DNA of 8,916 nt from an uncultured Woeseiaceae bacterium (GTDB lineage Bacteria > Pseudomonadota > Gammaproteobacteria > Woeseiales > Woeseiaceae). Of the stretch, positions 7,578-8,916 are shown piece after piece. Under the pieces are notes generated by a model that saw only the letters and a list, made by a program, of their open reading frames with translations, was not told the DNA's origin and searched no databases. Made by a program: the position numbers and the translations under genes. The DNA lies in contig CAMYMP010000667.1 of assembly GCA_947259435.1 (NCBI GenBank), positions 1-8,916 of the forward strand, in the 5' to 3' direction. Within the stretch, counting starts at the first letter, position 1, and each line of letters starts with the position of its first letter.

Positions 7578-7587
7578 AAACGCGTTT
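7578..7587. repeat. Perfect 10-bp palindrome AAACGCGTTT
   Basis: This perfect inverted repeat lies in the 94-nt gap, 1 nt from a second, longer palindrome. On the minus strand it comes after the longer one, toward the DUF6134-type gene. On its own a 10-bp palindrome is not rare; the adjacency is what makes it notable. Confidence 0.45.
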
Positions 7588-7588
7588 A

Positions 7589-7606
7589 TGCTCTGTATAC
7601 AGAGCA
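7589..7606. promoter_or_regulatory. Perfect 18-bp palindrome, probable operator or RNA hairpin
   Basis: TGCTCTGTATACAGAGCA is its own reverse complement. It lies in the only sizeable gap of the cluster (7531-7624), 58 nt before the start of the DUF6134-type gene. As DNA it is a good site for a dimeric regulator; as RNA it folds into a 7-bp stem with a TATA loop, followed on the minus strand by a short T-run about 9 nt later, so partial termination or mRNA processing is also possible. CTG-N4-CAG at its centre has a shorter spacer than a LexA box. No convincing -35/-10 pair was found nearby. Confidence 0.5.
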
Positions 7607-7624
7607 CTGTGAGATACGTTTGCA

Positions 7625-8185
7625 TCACCATTCCTGCTTTTCAGGCGCCCAGCCTTTGTTAAAAGCGGGTTCGGCCGACATGCCGTCAAACGTCTCGGAC
7701 AAACGCAACAGGATCGGCATCATCACGGCCCAGCCGATACCAAGTGCGAGCAAAGCCGCGACCGGATTGGTGAGTTCGATGCCGCCGAGCTTCTGGCCGG
7801 CGACGTAAGCCATCGGTCCGCCAAAAAAGCCGAAAATTGCTGCAAGCGCGGGCTTACCTCTTAGCCAGCGCATCGACACGTTTAGCGTTGTTGCAAACAG
7901 CATCCACATCGTGACGATCCAGTATGGCGCGAGCAGGCTGCTGATCTGTCCGGACGAGTAGCTAACCCAGCCGCTCGCAACGAGAACGCTGTCAAAGGCA
8001 GCGCCTATCAGCGCACAGCTCAGCACGAGCAGAAACTCCTCGATCGGCCGCCGCGCGGCCTTGAAGTGAATGGTCAAAGCGAAGACTGCCGCCAGCGGTC
8101 CGAGCCAGGGCATCTGTTGGGCACCGCCGATGACGGATGACAACCAGCCTATCTGGAACGCTGCAAAATTGATGATCAAGAACAT
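7625..8185 (-). CDS. DUF2878 family inner-membrane protein
   Basis: A small integral membrane protein of 186 residues with about six hydrophobic segments: 1-20, then around LGPLAAVFALTI, FLLVLSCALIGAAFDSVLVA, PYWIVTMWMLFATTL, ALAAIFGFFGGPMAYVAG and PVAALLALGIGWAVMMP. The pattern and the GWVSY...PYWIVTMWMLFATTLN core fit DUF2878, a family of unknown function that often accompanies cfa-type methyltransferase genes. The start at 8185 is supported by AAAGGAG (8195-8201) 9 nt upstream and by the 1-nt gap after the methyltransferase stop; a longer frame to 8449 lies inside that gene and is not real. It could anchor or serve the neighbouring lipid methyltransferase in the membrane, which is inference from context. 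The 94-nt gap follows it. Confidence 0.87.
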   Translation of the reverse strand: MFLIINFAAFQIGWLSSVIGGAQQMPWLGPLAAVFALTIHFKAARRPIEEFLLVLSCALIGAAFDSVLVASGWVSYSSGQISSLLAPYWIVTMWMLFATTLNVSMRWLRGKPALAAIFGFFGGPMAYVAGQKLGGIELTNPVAALLALGIGWAVMMPILLRLSETFDGMSAEPAFNKGWAPEKQEW

Positions 8186-8186
8186 G

Positions 8187-8916
8187 TCAACGGACTCCTT
8201 TCCGGAACAGGTAGTGTCCGACATACCACTCTGCACCCTCGTCCCACGCGAAAAGCTCCGCACAGGCCATAAAAAACATGCGCCACCGCTGCCACCAAAG
8301 GCTCGCGTCGGCACCCCCATAACAATTCTCGAGTACCGGCATGATCGCCGCTTTGTTCGCGTCCATCTTCTCGAGCCATGCATTGCAGGTGCGCCCGTAG
8401 TGCTGACCATTCCAGTGCCAGCGCTTGTCAATCGCCAGATGATCGGCAAAGCGCAACGGCAGGTCGGCGCTGGGCATCATGCCGCCGGAGAAAAAGTGGC
8501 GACTCATCCAGTCACCCGGACCTTTGTCGATGTACTCATACGGCGTAGTCCGGTGACAAAAAATATGCATGAAAAAACGACCGTCCTGATTCAACCAGTC
8601 GTCTATGCGGCGAAAGAGTTCGCCGTAGTTACGCATGTGCTCGAACATCTCGACGGATACGACGCGATCGAACTTGTCCGACGTTGCGAAAGCGTTCATG
8701 TCGCAGGTCGTTACATCGATATTATCGATAGCCCGTTCTCTGGACTGTTGCAGGATAAAGTCGCGCTGCGCTGTTGAATTCGAAACCGATTGCACCGTGG
8801 TATTCGGGAAGTGCTCGGCGATCCAGAGCGACAGTGAGCCCCAGCCGCAGCCGAGGTCGAGAACTTTCATGCCGTCTTCAATCCCCGCGCGCTTGACGGT
8901 CAGGTCCAGCGCCGCG
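8187..8916 (-). CDS. Cyclopropane-synthase-like SAM-dependent methyltransferase, C-terminal part
   Basis: The gene runs off the right edge. The frame is open through 8915 and 242 residues are visible, starting AALDLTVKRAGIEDG, so the ATG at 8870 is internal. Relatives are about 340 residues long, so roughly the first 100 (including the lipid-contact helices) are missing. Visible motifs are VLDLGCGWGSLSLW (SAM loop), SVSNSTAQRDFI, VVSVEMFEHMRNY with the catalytic-position Glu, FMHIFCHR, DWMSRHFFSGGMMPS, and a C-terminal WWQRWRMFFMACAELF. It belongs to the CFA-synthase/coclaurine-N-methyltransferase-like group, a different branch from the Cfa at 3050-4321: it lacks the YIFPGG form and ends without the YCESAF segment. 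It keeps a His where E. coli Cfa has His266. It is the first gene of the cluster seen here and abuts DUF2878 by 1 nt. Probable role: methyl transfer to membrane acyl chains; the exact substrate is unknown. Confidence 0.9.
   Translation of the reverse strand, partial: AALDLTVKRAGIEDGMKVLDLGCGWGSLSLWIAEHFPNTTVQSVSNSTAQRDFILQQSRERAIDNIDVTTCDMNAFATSDKFDRVVSVEMFEHMRNYGELFRRIDDWLNQDGRFFMHIFCHRTTPYEYIDKGPGDWMSRHFFSGGMMPSADLPLRFADHLAIDKRWHWNGQHYGRTCNAWLEKMDANKAAIMPVLENCYGGADASLWWQRWRMFFMACAELFAWDEGAEWYVGHYLFRKGVR

Noticed and set aside
7589..7606. LexA box
   Set aside because: The central CTG-N4-CAG spacing is too short for the CTG-N10-CAG type, and no SOS gene is nearby.
7615..7635. ECF sigma (ChrR-type) promoter suggested on the minus strand by TGATG followed by CGTATC
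   Set aside because: The two elements are only a few bases apart, far less than the required spacer.
8070..8777. A 235-codon + strand frame opposite DUF2878 and the methyltransferase
   Set aside because: Spans the junction of two genuine minus-strand genes and shows no recognisable domain.

Overview
The window looks like a chromosomal stretch of a GC-rich proteobacterium, most likely a gammaproteobacterium. This placement is an inference from protein style (Blc-type lipocalin, proteobacterial CFA-synthase cluster) and tight gene packing; no rRNA, tRNA or marker gene fixes it. Coding density is very high. The longest gap without a gene is 94 nt, and no mobile element, CRISPR array or RNA gene is visible.

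Left part (1-2084, + strand): the 3' end of an ATP-dependent hydantoinase/oxoprolinase subunit A gene (hyuA), overlapped by its partner hyuB. hyuB is broken. Its ribosome-binding site, start codon and first 16 codons are intact, but the reading then jumps frame at about 601-603 straight into a point well inside the usual protein. About 30 residues of the conserved N-terminal region are missing and the frame is shifted. This is either a pseudogene or a deletion in the assembly.

Next (2108-2986, - strand): an Ntn-hydrolase asparaginase / isoaspartyl peptidase convergent with hyuB. Its conserved HGGAG motif lies upstream of the first possible ATG. The best start is an unusual ATT codon with a well-placed GGGAG.

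Right part (3050-8916, - strand, read right to left): a compact lipid-modification cluster. In transcription order it holds a CFA-synthase-like methyltransferase (5' end outside the window), a DUF2878 membrane protein, a 94-nt gap with two adjacent perfect palindromes, a secreted DUF6134-type protein, a Blc-like lipocalin lipoprotein, an FAD-dependent amine-oxidase-like protein, a DUF1365 protein and a cyclopropane-fatty-acid synthase (Cfa). Most junctions are 1-4 nt gaps or overlaps (ATGA; 32 nt), so the genes are probably co-translated.

The combination of two SAM-dependent lipid methyltransferases, a flavin oxidoreductase and DUF1365 resembles proteobacterial clusters linked to cyclopropane or furan fatty acids and membrane oxidative stress. 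A plausible joint role is to methylate and then oxidise or rearrange phospholipid acyl chains in the inner membrane, with the lipocalin and the DUF6134 protein acting in the envelope. The pathway assignment is inference. The two methyltransferases differ at the position of the bicarbonate-binding histidine of E. coli Cfa, which suggests they do different chemistry.
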